NCBI GenBank assembly: GCA_023678885.1 | Contig: CM042955.1 | Location: forward strand, 22,765,835 to 22,829,834 | Source: Pogostemon cablin | Lineage: Eukaryota; Streptophyta; Magnoliopsida; Lamiales; Lamiaceae | DNA length: 64,000 nt | Direction of reading: 5' to 3' | Shown here: positions 11,516-22,749 of the stretch, piece after piece | Layout of the letters: each line of letters opens with the position of its first letter | How positions within the stretch are numbered: position 1 is the stretch's first letter | The notes under the pieces: model-generated | The model's input: the letters and a program-made list of their open reading frames with translations, nothing else | Databases searched by the model: none | Told to the model about the DNA's origin: nothing | Made by a program: the position numbers and the translations under genes

Positions 11516-12909
11516 GGTGTATTTGGATGGATGGATTTGAGGAGTGATTTATAAATTCTTCCCTCAAATCTCTCTTTCATGTTTGGATAATACTTGAAAT
11601 TAATGGATTTATAAATCCAAGATTTCAAATCAATGGATTTTAAATCATGGATTTGATTTTAAATTTTTTTAGTTGTTTTTGAATAGATTTCAAATCCTTA
11701 CTCATACCGTGTCATTTGAAATCCTTCCGTTCCGTTGTTGTGTAATTGATTATATTAAGTATAAAATTAATAAATTAATTAAAAAATATATTTATATATT
11801 TATTTTTTAAATTTTAAACTCTACCATCCAACCTACTCCATACCCACCCACCCCCCACCTACCCAACCCTCACCCACCCCAACAATTTTTTTTATAAAAA
11901 TTTAAATTTTATTTTTTAAATAATAAAAATATTACCACTCATCCTCTACCCACCCTGCCCAAAAAATTTTTTTTATAAAAATTTAAATTTTATTATTTAA
12001 ATAATAAAAATATTACCACCCACCCCCTATCCACCCACCTCCCCAACCCCCACCCCTGTCCAAATATTTTTTATAAAAATTTAAATTTTATTATTTAAAT
12101 AATAAAAATATTACCACCCACCCCCTGCGCAAAAAAAAATTTATATTTATAAAATTTAAAATTTAAATATTTAAATAATAAAAATATTACAACCTACCCC
12201 TACCCACCCACCCCCAAAAAAAATTTTAATAAAATTTTACATTTTAATATTTAAATAATAAAAATATTATCATCCAACCCCTACCCACCCAACCCACCCC
12301 ACAGCCCCACCCCCACCCCACCCCAAAAAAAATTTTAATAAAATTTGAAATTTTATTTTTTAAATATTAAAATCTATTTTTTTTCTTTTTAAAAATTTGT
12401 TGGGTAAGGTGGTGGTGAGTTGGGGGTGAGGGTGGGTGGGTGGATGGATGGATTGAGTAGTAATATTTTTATTTTTAAAAATTAAAATCTATAGTTTTAT
12501 AAAAAAAAATTTGGGATGAGGGGGTGGTGTTGGGGTGGGGTTAGGGATGGGTGGTATTATTTTTATTATTCAAATATTAGAAATTTAAAATTTTATAAAA
12601 AATAATTTTTTTTGGGTGGGTGGGTGGGTGGGGTAGGTTGGGTGGTAGAGTGCCCTCTCCAAAAAAAATTATTTTTAATATAATTTAATATTTTAATATT
12701 TAATATATTAAAATTTTATTATTTTTATTTATTATATATAAAATTATATTTTTAAAATAATTTTTTAATTATAAATTTGAAATCCTTTCAAATATCCATA
12801 ATTTATGCAAATAGTGGAATTCAAATGAATTGATTCAAAATCCAAAAAATTTAAAATCCACTTATTTTCAAATTCATTGGACTTAAAGTGACTCAATCCA
12901 AACACAACC
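11516..12909. mobile_element. PIF/Harbinger (Tourist-like) element with minisatellite arms
   Basis: The ends are GGTGTATTTGGATGGATG and, inverted, GGTTGTGTTTGGATTGAG. The 3-bp TSD TAA lies at 11513-11515 and 12910-12912. The interior (about 11815-12660) is an array of roughly 70-110-bp units that alternate an A/T palindrome (TTTAAATAATAAAAATATTA) with C-rich runs (CCACCCACCCC). Past about 12370 the same units return in inverted orientation with G-rich runs. The element therefore forms a large imperfect palindrome. It has no transposase. Confidence 0.8.
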
Positions 12910-12912
12910 TAA

Positions 12913-13295
12913 GAGTATATGTATGTACATAAGAACCAAAATTTGTGGTCTTTTTTGTCGCATTATAAGTCCATGCTTGAATTAATATTGGTGATAAGAT
13001 TTTAATTAATGGAGGGTGTGGCCTATATGTGGATGGTAGTTATAGCAGCAGCTATGTATTAATTGTTGAAGTTGGATCTAGAATTACTCTCCTCTAAAGC
13101 TAGCTAAAAACATAACGTGCTATACTCAACTTAACTTTCATAAATAACCGCAATATTCATCTGTAATGAATGATTGGTAGAAATTAAGAGCAGGGTTTAC
13201 ATATTAAAAAAAAAAAATAATAATAAACGGTATGTTCTCGACTATAGGAGCCCATGCCGTCCATGCATATCTAGAGCAGTAAAATCGAAGGACGC
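12913..13295. other. Intergenic DNA, nothing recognised
   Basis: No gene or clear repeat boundary seen. Confidence 0.3.
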
Positions 13296-13303
13296 GCCTC
13301 AAG

Positions 13304-13991
13304 CAGGAACGGATATACCATAGCACCAGGGGCACATTGCCCCCTGAGATTTCAAAAAATAATTAGTATATATATGCAGTGGCGGACGCAGGATTTCCGT
13401 CGAGGGGGCCCAATTCTTCTCATAAAATGGGTTGCATTTTTTGTTCTACAACTTTTAAGAAGAATTATTTTATTTATCAACTTTCTTTAATTTTTTAAAG
13501 GTATTTTTGTATTTTTAGTTGTGTTAGGTAAGAGTGATTAAATAAAAGAGATAAATGAGGGGAAAAAAACTACTATAGTGGAAGAGAAAATAGTATATCA
13601 GTTAAAATAGGAGATAGAAGAGAGAAAAAAATTAAAATAATAGTGCCATCTTTGAAGCAAATCGAACACGGGACCTCTTGAACATTAAATAGCGTTCTTC
13701 ACCACTAGGACACAAAAAAATTTTGTAATAATTTTTATATATATACTACTTATTATAAAATATTCAGGGGGGCCCAGTGCCCCCCTTCCTCCTACATGCG
13801 TCCGCCCATGTATATATGGTAATTTTTAATAAATAATTCTATAGCCTAGTGGAGTAAGCATTGATTGTGTATTATTAATTAATTTTGACTTTTATTGATA
13901 ATCATGCAAATGGTAGATGTAAACTCAAAATTGAGACGAATAAAATAATTACTAATTGGGCCTCATGACCTAAATTTTGGGTCCGTCATTG
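13304..13991. mobile_element. hAT-type MITE, host of a second hAT
   Basis: The ends are CAGGAACGGATATACC and, inverted, CAATGACGGACCCAAA. The 8-bp TSD GCCTCAAG is exact (13296-13303 and 13992-13999). It is interrupted by the element at 13377-13810. Confidence 0.82.
13377..13810. mobile_element. hAT-type MITE nested in the previous element
   Basis: 434 bp starting CAGTGGCGGACGCAGGA and ending in a degenerate TCCGCCCATG. The exact 8-bp TSD TATATATG lies at 13369-13376 and 13811-13818. The internal motif 'cagggggGcccagtgcccccc' near the right end is shared with 16608-17049, so both belong to one family. Confidence 0.88.
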
Positions 13992-14013
13992 GCCTCAAGT
14001 GACCAAGTGGGAT

Positions 14014-14150
14014 CACCTATTACACCTCATGTTACATGGGGTATAATGGATGACAAATATCTCCTTTTAGACACAATTATATGTAAAAGGGGACACTTGT
14101 CACACATTACACCCATATAACATGAGATATAACATTAGGTGTAACAGGGG
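14014..14150. repeat. Short palindromic repeat
   Basis: 'ttacacctcatgttacatgg' on the left is matched, inverted, by sequence ending 'aggtgtaacaggg' on the right. The arms are about 60 bp with a short loop. This is probably a small foldback MITE. Confidence 0.6.
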
Positions 14151-14337
14151 AATTGAATTGTCAAGTGACATATAGTAGAAAGATCATTGTTTGACTACGT
14201 TTATTTTCTTGGGTGGGGTGGGATGGGTGGGGGGAAGGTGGGTGCAGCTGCCAATTGATTAGTTGGGGGACTATTCCGCCCTCTCTCTAATACAAGATCT
14301 ATATCCTAGGTTACTAGCGTTGATAATTAAAAGAATT

Positions 14338-14585
14338 GGAAAAATGCATTTTTTGTCCATATAAGTAGGCTTATTTAAAATGAGGTTCGACAGTTTCAAA
14401 TTGATACAAAAGTTGCATTTTTTAACCCAAAATCCTAAAAAATGGAACAAAAATGTAAGTTTTATGCATCCAAAAAATGATGGAGTGCATGGGATAAAAT
14501 ATGCATCTTTTTATCAGTTTGAAAATGTAAAACCTTTATTTGAAATGAACTCTTTTTTATGAGACAAAAAAAATGTATTTTATCT
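14338..14585. repeat. MITE with inverted ends, superfamily unclear
   Basis: The left end GGAAAAATGCATTTTTTGTC is matched inverted near 14555-14582 (AAATACATTTTTTTTGTC). The 60-codon open frame inside is not a gene. Confidence 0.45.
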
Positions 14586-14891
14586 CTAAAAGAATTATGA
14601 AATGCTGCTTCACATTTGGGAATAAGGATGATAGTGGATATTATCGAGGGGATAATTACAATGAAAGTAAATATGATTCAAAGTTAGTGTATAATTATTA
14701 AATAATGTGAATGGTTTTTAAATTCTCCTACATCTAGCACGATTAATAATAATCGATATTTTTCCTTTTCATTTCTTTATCTTAATTACCCTTATCAAGT
14801 ACCACTTTACTACCCACATGCTCCTTGGATTTTATATATGACGTGTATTTGGATTGAATAATTTGGGATTTTAAGGATTTTCAAAATTATA

Positions 14892-15830
14892 AATGGCAAC
14901 AGCTTGTGTGTGCCCGGGCACACTGTCCCTAATTTTGTGTTAAATTGTATACCCTTTAGTATAAAGATGTGTATCCTTTATTTTACAAGGGAAAAACTTG
15001 TGTGCGCCCGGACGCACGGAAGCACACTCTGTGTGCCTTTAGAATTTTGTGTTAAATTGTATACCCTTTTAGTATAAAGATGCGTACCCTTTATTTTCTG
15101 AAGAAAAATAAAAAATATAATGAAAAATATATACCCTTTAGAACAAAATGATCTACCCTTATTAATTAAAATGTATACCATTTAGAACAAAATAATATAC
15201 CCTTATCTATATAATAATAAATTCTAAAGGCGCGCACCGTGCGCACGCAACCTCATTCATTATAAATTCGAAAATTATTATGTTCTAATTCACTTGAAAT
15301 CCATTTCATGAGTTGAAAATGGATTATTGAGAAGTTTTCATATGGATTTCATGTGTATTGTTTAACTATATATATATATATATCTTTTTCTTTTTCAAAT
15401 ATTTCATTTCATGTTTGCTTAGATATTTCATTTGTCAAAATGTCTACATATATTTTTTGAGTGAGGTTGCGTGCCCTGACGCACAGAACACATTCTTTGC
15501 GTCTTTATAAATTTAGAATTATGGATAAGGGTACATTGCTTTGGACTAAAAGGTATACACTTTAATTAATAAAAGGTACACCATTTTGTTCTAAAGAGTA
15601 TACACTTTTCATTATTTTTTTCTTTAGAAAATAAAGTGTACATATTTTTATACTAAACGATATACAATTTAACACAAAATTCTAAAGGCACACGGAGTGT
15701 TGTTCATGCGCCCAGATATACACAATAATTTTCTTTAGAAAATAAAGGGTACACAAGGGTATACAATTTAATACAAAATTCTAAATGTGCTCGGAACGTG
15801 GTCTGTGCACGTGAGTTTTTGCCATATTTT
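14892..15830. repeat. Foldback element with ~360-bp inverted arms
   Basis: The arms 14892-15257 and about 15461-15830 are inverted copies. Both carry 'ttgtgttaaattgtatacc' and GC-rich ends of the type 'gtgcgcccggacgcac'. Each arm also contains an internal direct repeat of the 'aattttgtgttaaattgtata' block, so the core motif occurs four or more times. The ends read TGGCAACAGCTTGTG and, inverted, TGGCAAAAACTCACG. No convincing TSD was found. A MULE-like foldback is most likely. Confidence 0.65.
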
Positions 15831-16599
15831 TTATGGTTGACAATCATTTCTCGCCATTCTTAAAAATTAACGAATTGTGAATTTTCTAAAATTTAATTTC
15901 CCCACTCTCTTTACGGATTTGGATCCTCTCGAGTTAGACCATTTGTAAATTTCGTGAATTTCTCCTTATCTCAACCATTTATTAAATCCTATGACCCATA
16001 ACTTGCCACGTCACTTTTTTTTATTAATTATAAATTTAACCATTAATTTTCATTTACTGTTTAGTTTCTTTGTTTTTCCTTCTCTTTTTAATTATTTTTT
16101 TATTAATTATTATTAATTTTACACTAACAATATGTATAATATGTTTATACACCCAATTCATGAAATTACGTGGTTTAGGGTATAATTTGCTCATATATTT
16201 AATATTAATTTTTAAGTGTACAATTATAATTTTATTCTTGTGGTTTATAGTATATTTTGTCCTAAATTTTAATATTTATTATTAGGGTTCAGTGTTAATT
16301 CTAAAGATATATTATGTACTTTCATCCTTCCGATTTATGATTTATTTTACTTAAGGGTTTAATATTTATCATTAGGATTTTATGTTAATTTTAATGGTAT
16401 AATATAATTGTAATTAACAGATTAATTAATATAAAAATTAAAAAAGAAAAGGAAAAAAAAAGAAAAATTATGGACGTGCTAAAAGATTGGATCGTGGGGT
16501 TTATAATAGATGATGTGTTATAATATGAATTGAAGATATAATAAATGGTCAGGATTGAAGGAAATTTAAGAAGTTTATAGATTCCTTAAATGCAGAGGA
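15831..16599. other. AT-rich intergenic DNA
   Basis: Low complexity. The 71-codon frame at 16070-16285 is a Phe/Leu/Ile composition artefact. No gene supported. Confidence 0.4.
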
Positions 16600-16607
16600 T
16601 CCACATC

Positions 16608-17049
16608 CAGTGGCGGACGCATAATTTCTATTGAGGGGGCCCAAATACTACCGTATTCCTCTCATGTGATGGTGTGCGTTTATTGTTCTACAATTTTTTA
16701 AAAAAATTATGAAATAATTTTTATATGACAAATAATAGAGGAGAAAAAAATTTAAATAGTGTTGTATTGAAAGAAAAGATGATGTATTAATTTAAATAGA
16801 GTAGAAAAAATTTTAAAAAGTGATGTATTGAAAGAAAAATGATGTATTAATTTAAATAAAAGAGGAAAATAAAAATCTAATAATGCCGTAGTTGAACAAA
16901 ATCGAACATAGAACCTTTGATGCCTTACAAGGCTATATCACCACTAGGCTACAGAAGTATAATTTAAAATCTATTATATATATACTACTAATTCTCAAAG
17001 GTTCAGGGGGACCCAGTGCCCCCCTACAGTCCATGTACGTCCGCCACTG
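16608..17049. mobile_element. hAT-type MITE
   Basis: 442 bp with terminal inverted repeats CAGTGGCGGACG and CGTCCGCCACTG and an exact 8-bp TSD TCCACATC (16600-16607 and 17050-17057). It belongs to the same family as 13377-13810. Confidence 0.92.
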
Positions 17050-17057
17050 TCCACATC

Positions 17058-17667
17058 CATCTCTTTACTTTTCACATTTGTTTTGTTTTTGTTTTTTTTT
17101 AATTAATAAAATCATTATTTTAAGGTTAATTTATATTTTTAAATAATTAATAAAGATAAAATATATTATGTGGGTTAAGTGAGATAATATTTTATAAATA
17201 AAATATATTCAGAGATTCGTTGTATTGATTTTATTACAAATATTGTGTATATTAATAAAAGATGTAGCATTAGGATGGATCAAAATAAAAAACTTAAAAC
17301 TTTTGTGTGATGAATGGAATATTATTTTTCCAAATTTAAAATTTGAAATCTTCCAATTATTTAAGGAATTTAAATTTTGTTTTATTTTTTTTCTAAACTA
17401 AATTTCTGTATATTTCTATATATTTTGTAAAAAAAAATTCTAATTTTTTGAAATATATCTGGGTATAATAATTTGCTAATAACAAATCGTTATATTTTGA
17501 AAATATTTTGATATTTTATGATTTTCTTTCTATGATTTTAAAAGTATTTTTAACAAGTTAATTTACAATATATATTTCATCATTTGATGAATTTTGAAAT
17601 GTTTCAAGTAAATAATCAAAATTTCAAATGTTATTAAATGGCTTAAAGTTACAATACAACCTAAATT
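17058..17667. other. AT-rich intergenic DNA
   Basis: No gene or clear element seen. Confidence 0.4.
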
Positions 17668-17670
17668 TTT

Positions 17671-18049
17671 CATTACAAAAAATTTTTTTTTAGCAATCGA
17701 ATTTAGCAACGGAATTCAATCTGTTTGTAATTAGCAATAGATTAGCAACAAAAATGACATTTTTGTTTTAGCAACGGAATGCCAACGGATTTATTCTCTA
17801 TTTTAGCAACGGAATTCAACCCGTTGGTAATTACTAAGGGAATCACTATATAAATTACCAACGGATTACCAATGGAATTATTTACCAACGGAATTGATTT
17901 TTCGTTGCTAAAAATTTACTAACCACCACTTTATTAAACGGAATTTTACCACCGGATTCCGTTGCTAATACGTTGGTAAGCCAATTTAACAATGAAATTA
18001 AGGCTTTTAGCAACAAATATTCTGTTGTTAAAAAACAGTTTTTTTAGTG
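17671..18049. mobile_element. CACTA-type MITE upstream of KAS copy 1
   Basis: 379 bp starting CATTACAAAAAA (diverged CACTA) and ending TTTTTTTAGTG, flanked by TTT on both sides. The interior repeats 'ttagcaacggaattcaa' and 'taccaacggatt' many times in both orientations. It is the same family as 52506-52843. It ends about 175 bp before the ATG of KAS copy 1. Confidence 0.75.
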
Positions 18050-18429
18050 TTTTTTTAAGATATATTAGGCATTCCAATAATTCAAAAATATATATAGATT
18101 TAAAAAATAATTAATAAATTTAACTCAAATCCTTTAATTCAATCATAGGCCAAATTTATTTTCTTATATATACTTTATTTGGACTGCAGTGGCGGACGGT
18201 TGGGTTATTTATTCTTGGCTCAAAAATGTCGAGCACGTGTACATCTAGCATGATCTTCAATGGAGGCAAAGAATATAGAAATGGAAGTGGTTCCTTTTTT
18301 CAGTATCATGGCTCAAAATCGATTGAAACCTTGCAAATAAGATCAGCCAGTTCTGAAAAAAAGGGATCCTTTCCCTCTCCGGGTACATATAAGAATGAAG
18401 TTTTAAACACAAAATGTTTCGTATCTTTT

Positions 18430-19260
18430 ATTTTATTCGAAAAGATCCTAAAATGATATTGGAATATTTATATTCGTCTCAAATCTTTTATTTTTGGTCT
18501 AGTTTCATCTTAAAACAATATTTTTTTTTTACCAAATTTGTCTCATAACTTTATAAAAGCATTGATTCAGTCCTATCCAATGGAATTAGAAAAATTAAAC
18601 ATTTTTAAGTAAAAAGAATCATTTTGGTGAGAATTTAAAAGTTATAGCACTATTTCGAAGAAATTAAGTTTTTTGAAACTATTTTTAATAAAGTTAATTT
18701 ATATGTGGCGATTTTGATTTTATAAAAACGTTGATTGTTCGTCATGAAAGCGAGTTCATGTGGACCTTTATGATCTTAATATCATTCATTTCTATAGTAT
18801 TTCATTTTTCTTGATTTTGTTTTTGTTTTTTGTTTTTTTTTTGTTTGTTTGTTTTTTTTTTTTTTTTGATTTGATGGTGTCTGAAATCTGAAAATGTCAT
18901 GGTCTATATTATAATATGTTTAAGGATTATCTTTAACACATTTCTCACGAGGGAAAATATCGAGTTTGAAGTCAAAATCATCCCACTAAATTTTACTTTA
19001 TTTAAAATTGTCCGAACAAACTTAATTTCTCCAAAATAGTTCTACAACTTATAAATTCTCACTGAAATTATCCTTTTTATTTAAAAATGTTAAAATTTTC
19101 TAATTCCATGGGATGAGATTGAATCGTATTTTTACAATATGGGACGAAATTGATAAAAAAATATTATTTTGGGATGAAATCGGACAAAACTGAAAAGTTT
19201 GGGATGAAATCGGACGAAACTGAAAAGTTTGGGACACAAATAAAAAATAAATATTCTAAC
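18430..19260. repeat. Inverted-repeat MITE in intron 1 of KAS copy 1
   Basis: The left arm (about 18440-18720, including 'aagcattgattcagtcctatcc' and 'gagaatttaaaagttata') is matched inverted at about 18985-19260. The left arm alone also lies in intron 1 of the intact gene (about 46120-46345), so that arm was present before the genes duplicated. About 50 bp further right, 19311-19400 is a piece of the MULE-MITE family seen at 49508. Confidence 0.7.
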
Positions 19261-19639
19261 TATTTTGGGACATTTTTGAATAGAGTAAAAAGTTACAATG
19301 GTTTAAGCTCGAAAAATATCAAAATTCGTCCTTTAAATATGTTCGATCCAATTTTAATAATTTTTTATTTACAGTTCTATATTTTGGTCATTTTTTGTCC
19401 GATCGTGGTCCATTTTGTCCAAATTTAATAACTCGTGCCTCTAGCCAAAATCGCTGACTCCGTCACTGCTTCATCTCCTATGTTGGAATGACACTCCGAG
19501 GCATAGTTTCCATACAAGAATAACATTCAATATGGGTTTATTTTTTATTTTATGTTTAATCATAGCTAGCTACCTCTTCCTCTTTCATGATCTCTCATAG
19601 CACTTTGATTTCTTCTTTTAATATTTGAAGGCTACTCAC

Positions 19640-20380
19640 CTCGTCCTTGAGTATAGCCACGTCCACCGTCATCTACCTTTGCCTTGGCCTTGACCCCTAT
19701 CGGAATGATTTTCTCTTTCTGTTCCACTGATTTTTCTTGTAATACTTGCTCTAATTGCTAATCTTGCTTGCTACTATTAATCTTTTTTTTTATGTGCTCG
19801 TAGTGTCCCATTTAATTCATCAACGGTCATTTCATCCAAATTCTTGGACTCTTCTATAGCAGCCACCAAAAAATTGAATTTCGAACTAAGTGAGCATAGT
19901 ATGTTCTGATCTACTACACGAAAATTTGCCACCGTTTTTCTTAGCCTTTTTCATTTGATTAACTCTCGTGAAATAATCTGAGATACTTTCACTTTCTTCC
20001 ATCAAGAGTGACTCAAACTCAGCCCTTAATTAAAGTTGAAGTTGAACCATCTTCACCTTATCAACTCCCATAACGGAGTTTTGAAGTGTCTCCCACAGTT
20101 TCTTTGGTATAGTTTCATTGGCTACCCTCTCGAACATATCCTCAACCAACCCTTGATGGATGATGTAAGAGTACACTGATCTCGCTTTCTTTCCTTCTCC
20201 ATAGCTTCCTTTTGAACTTGATTAAGAGTTGCTATATTTTCAAGTTATACATAACCATCTTTAATAATATCTCGTAATCCTTGGGATCAAAGAATTGCTT
20301 TCATTCTAACCGATCAATTATCATAGTTGAATTCGGTGACTATAGGGTATTGAAAAGAAATGGATTTGGATGACATTAGC
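19640..20380 (-). pseudogene. Copia gag relic in intron 1 of KAS copy 1
   Basis: On the minus strand, scattered conserved gag pieces are readable in shifting frames: 'NYDNxSVRMKAILxS', 'ENIATLNQVQKEAMEKERKR', 'LWETLQNSVMGVDKVKMVQL', and 'LLMEESESISDYFTRVNQMK'. These match the gag N-terminal (UBN2-type) domain of Ty1/copia elements. Stops and indels are frequent, and no LTR or pol was found alongside. It is opposite in strand to the KAS gene. Confidence 0.75.
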
Positions 20381-20399
20381 TCTAGATATACACGTAGAA

Positions 20400-20870
20400 G
20401 CTCAAAAATATATTTCTAAGAGGAACAGGAAGTCACTCAAATATTTTTCTTGAATTCCAAATGCATTGCTCTGAAAGATCACATTAAAACGCTATTTACT
20501 ACATACATAAATCTAGAGACACTCATTAAATTAGTATATGGACTAAACGTAAAGATGATTCATAAATCCAATTAATATATACATTCATGTATCCAAAGAT
20601 TCAAAGATTCATGTAAATTAAGTTTCAATCATCCCCAATTCGATTAAAGTTTAAATACTCTCTCTCCGTCCCAAATTCATATTTATCTTTATTTATTTAT
20701 TATAAATATTAATAAAAAAAACCTTTTGACTTATTTTCAGCTGTGATTTAGCTTTTTTTAAAGAAATAAATACTAAATTATGTTATGTGTGTTAAAAATG
20801 ATGATAATTTTGAAATTAAAAAGTCATTATTAAAAGTATTGTGTTATTTGCTTTTATGGGAGGGTAAAGT
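20400..20870. other. Remainder of KAS copy 1 intron 1
   Basis: No gene. A single Stowaway-like end ('ctctctccgtcccaaattcat', about 20659) has no visible partner. Confidence 0.3.
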
Positions 20871-21329
20871 TGTGTGATATCAGGAGCAAAATTACATGGA
20901 ATAATCACGGCCATGCATGCTTCTCCAAAGAGAGGAACGGATCCTAAGAAGCGGATCGTGGTTACGGGTATGGGCCTCGTTTCTGTATTTGGCAGCAACA
21001 TCGATACGTACTACGACAAATTGGTGGATGGAGTGAGCGGAATCACTCCGATCCACAAATTTGATGCTTCGGACTATTCGGTTAGATTTGCTGGACAGAT
21101 TCAGGATTTCTGTTCTGAAGGATATATTGATAGGAAGCAGGAACGTCGTATGAATGAGAGCTGGAGATATTGCTTGGTTGTTGGTAAGAGAGCTCTTGAT
21201 TATGCTAACCTTGCAGAACCACTTCTTCACAATGTGAGCAAAATTTCTGGGGCAGTATCTTCACGTCTTTTCTTAGAAAACATCAAAACTTGTCCTCTTA
21301 AATATCACCTATTCTAATTTTAGCCTAAG

Positions 21330-22378
21330 CTAGTAAGAGATGTTGAACTGATTGTGAAGAGGTGTGTTATTTACCACAAGGTGAAGATGCTTGGAAGTAA
21401 AAATGGGTTGTACACTCCTCTCCCGGTTGGAACCGCAGGTCCATGGGAAGATGTAACTATGGATTTCATTATTGGATTGCCGAGAACTAAAAGGGGCAAG
21501 GATTCAATTATGGTAGTGGTGGATAGGTTCTCTAAAATGGCTCATTTTGTGCCATGTACTAAGACAATGGATGCCACCAACGTTGTTGATCTATATTTCA
21601 AGGAAGTGGTCAAGTTACATGGTATTCCAAGAACTATCACCTCTAATCGAGATCCGAAATTTCTTAGTCATTTTTGGAGAACCCTATGGAGAAAGTTGGG
21701 AACTACACTTCAATTCAGTTCGTCGCATCATCCTCAAACGGACGGACAAATATAAGTGGTTAACAGATCTTTGGGAGCTTTGTTGAGGAGTTTGGTGAAA
21801 AAGAATAGTAGAGAATGGGAGAGTTTATTGCCTCATGCCGAGTTCGCATACAACCGATCCGTAAAGCAGACTACGGGTTATTCTCCATTTGCAGCAGTTT
21901 TGGTTTAAATCCTTTCAGCCCTTTGGATTTATATCCTATTAATGTTGATAGCCATTTCAGTAGGGATGCTAATGATAGATCAGCTATTCATATCAAGGGA
22001 ATTCATGAAGAAGTGAAGAAAAAAATATCACAACAAACTGAGAAGTACAGGTTGAAAGCCAACAAACATAGGAAGAAGGTTGTGTTTAAGGAAGGTGACT
22101 TGGTTTGGATACATCTTCGCAAAGAGTGTTTTCCTAATCGGAAGTTTCCGAAACTCCAGCCTCGTTCGGATGGTCCATTCAAGATTTTGAAGAGGATAAA
22201 TGACAATGCATATAATGTAGAACTTCCTGGAGATTATGGTGTTTCTGCTACTTTTAATGTTTCTGATCTCTCACCATATAAAGATGATGATCCATTGGAC
22301 TCAGGACGAGTCTTGTCGAACCAGGGGAGAATGATCCTGATGAGCATGCAGACGAGCCCAACAACAATATTGGGCTGA
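21330..22378 (+). pseudogene. Ty3-type retrotransposon integrase 3' fragment
   Basis: The reading frame 21354-21755 gives an integrase core: WEDVTMDFIIGLPRTKRG, VVVDRFSKMAHF, HGIPRTITSNRDPKF and HHPQTDGQI. The usual 'SDRD' reads SNRD, and the catalytic Glu after DGQ is a stop codon, so two of the three D-D-E residues are gone. After a frame change, 21815-22378 carries the C-terminal region (KYRLKANKHRKKVVFKEGD, LVWIHLRKECFPNRKFPKL, DGPFKILKRINDNAYNVELP). RT and gag are missing. It sits immediately downstream of KAS copy 1 exon 2 and may mark the break that removed exons 3-7. Confidence 0.88.
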
Positions 22379-22439
22379 TCGTTTGAGAAACAATAGCTTG
22401 AGTTAGAGAAGCCATTATCTTTTATCATTATGTTGCAGC

Positions 22440-22740
22440 ATTCTAAGAGTTGGTCAAGTTAGATTAAATATAGCATTAAGTTTAGTCAAGTTTCATTATT
22501 AGTTGTTGATTCTCAAGTATCCATTCCTATCCTTGGAGGGTTGTTCCAAGCTTAAATAGCCGTGTCTTGCATCTAAAAATCAGCAGATCAATATTAATAT
22601 CTTTGAAAGAATTCTTAGTGAATAATTTGTCTGCAAGTTCCTTTCTCTTGGTGGATTCCATTGAGTATTGAACTTGGTTTTCAATTCTTATCCTTGAGGT
22701 GGTGAATTTCCTATCCATACTGATTTGCATAGAGAATCGG
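22440..22740 (+). repeat. Probable LTR remnant of the Ty3 fragment
   Basis: AT-rich sequence just past the integrase end, with features of an LTR transcribed part ('tccttggagggttgttccaag', 'cttaaatagccgtg'). No second LTR in the window confirms it. Confidence 0.4.
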
Positions 22741-22749
22741 TATCATTTT

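Larger units (their letters stand above)
18226..21233 (+). pseudogene. KAS I-like gene, copy 1, exons 1-2 only
   Basis: Exon 1 is 18226-18382 (Ser-rich plastid transit peptide, starting MSSTCTSS) with donor GTACAT. Exon 2 is 20884-21233 after acceptor ATATCAG, with donor GTGAGC. Both exons are open, and their phases (1, then 0) match the intact copy at 45751. Exon 2 encodes the start of the ketoacyl synthase fold: KKRIVVTGMGLVSVFGSNID, then WRYCLVVGKRALD. Exons 3-7, which hold all catalytic residues, are absent. About 100 bp past exon 2 the sequence becomes a Ty3 integrase fragment. Intron 1 is swollen by a palindromic MITE and a copia gag relic. It is a 5' fragment with no enzymatic capacity, although a truncated transcript is possible. 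Confidence 0.85.

Noticed and set aside
13201..13240. Possible CRISPR or tRNA-like structures in AT-rich intergenic DNA
   Set aside because: No regularly spaced identical repeats and no cloverleaf with conserved T-arm could be supported anywhere in the window; the setting is a plant nuclear genome.
18187..19470. hAT element suggested by CAGTGGCGGACGG at 18187 and an inverted GACTCCGTCACTG end near 19469
   Set aside because: The flanking 8-mers do not match, and the left phrase aligns with the 5' leader of the other KAS copies (actgcagtg.gggac). The right end may be a lone hAT relic.
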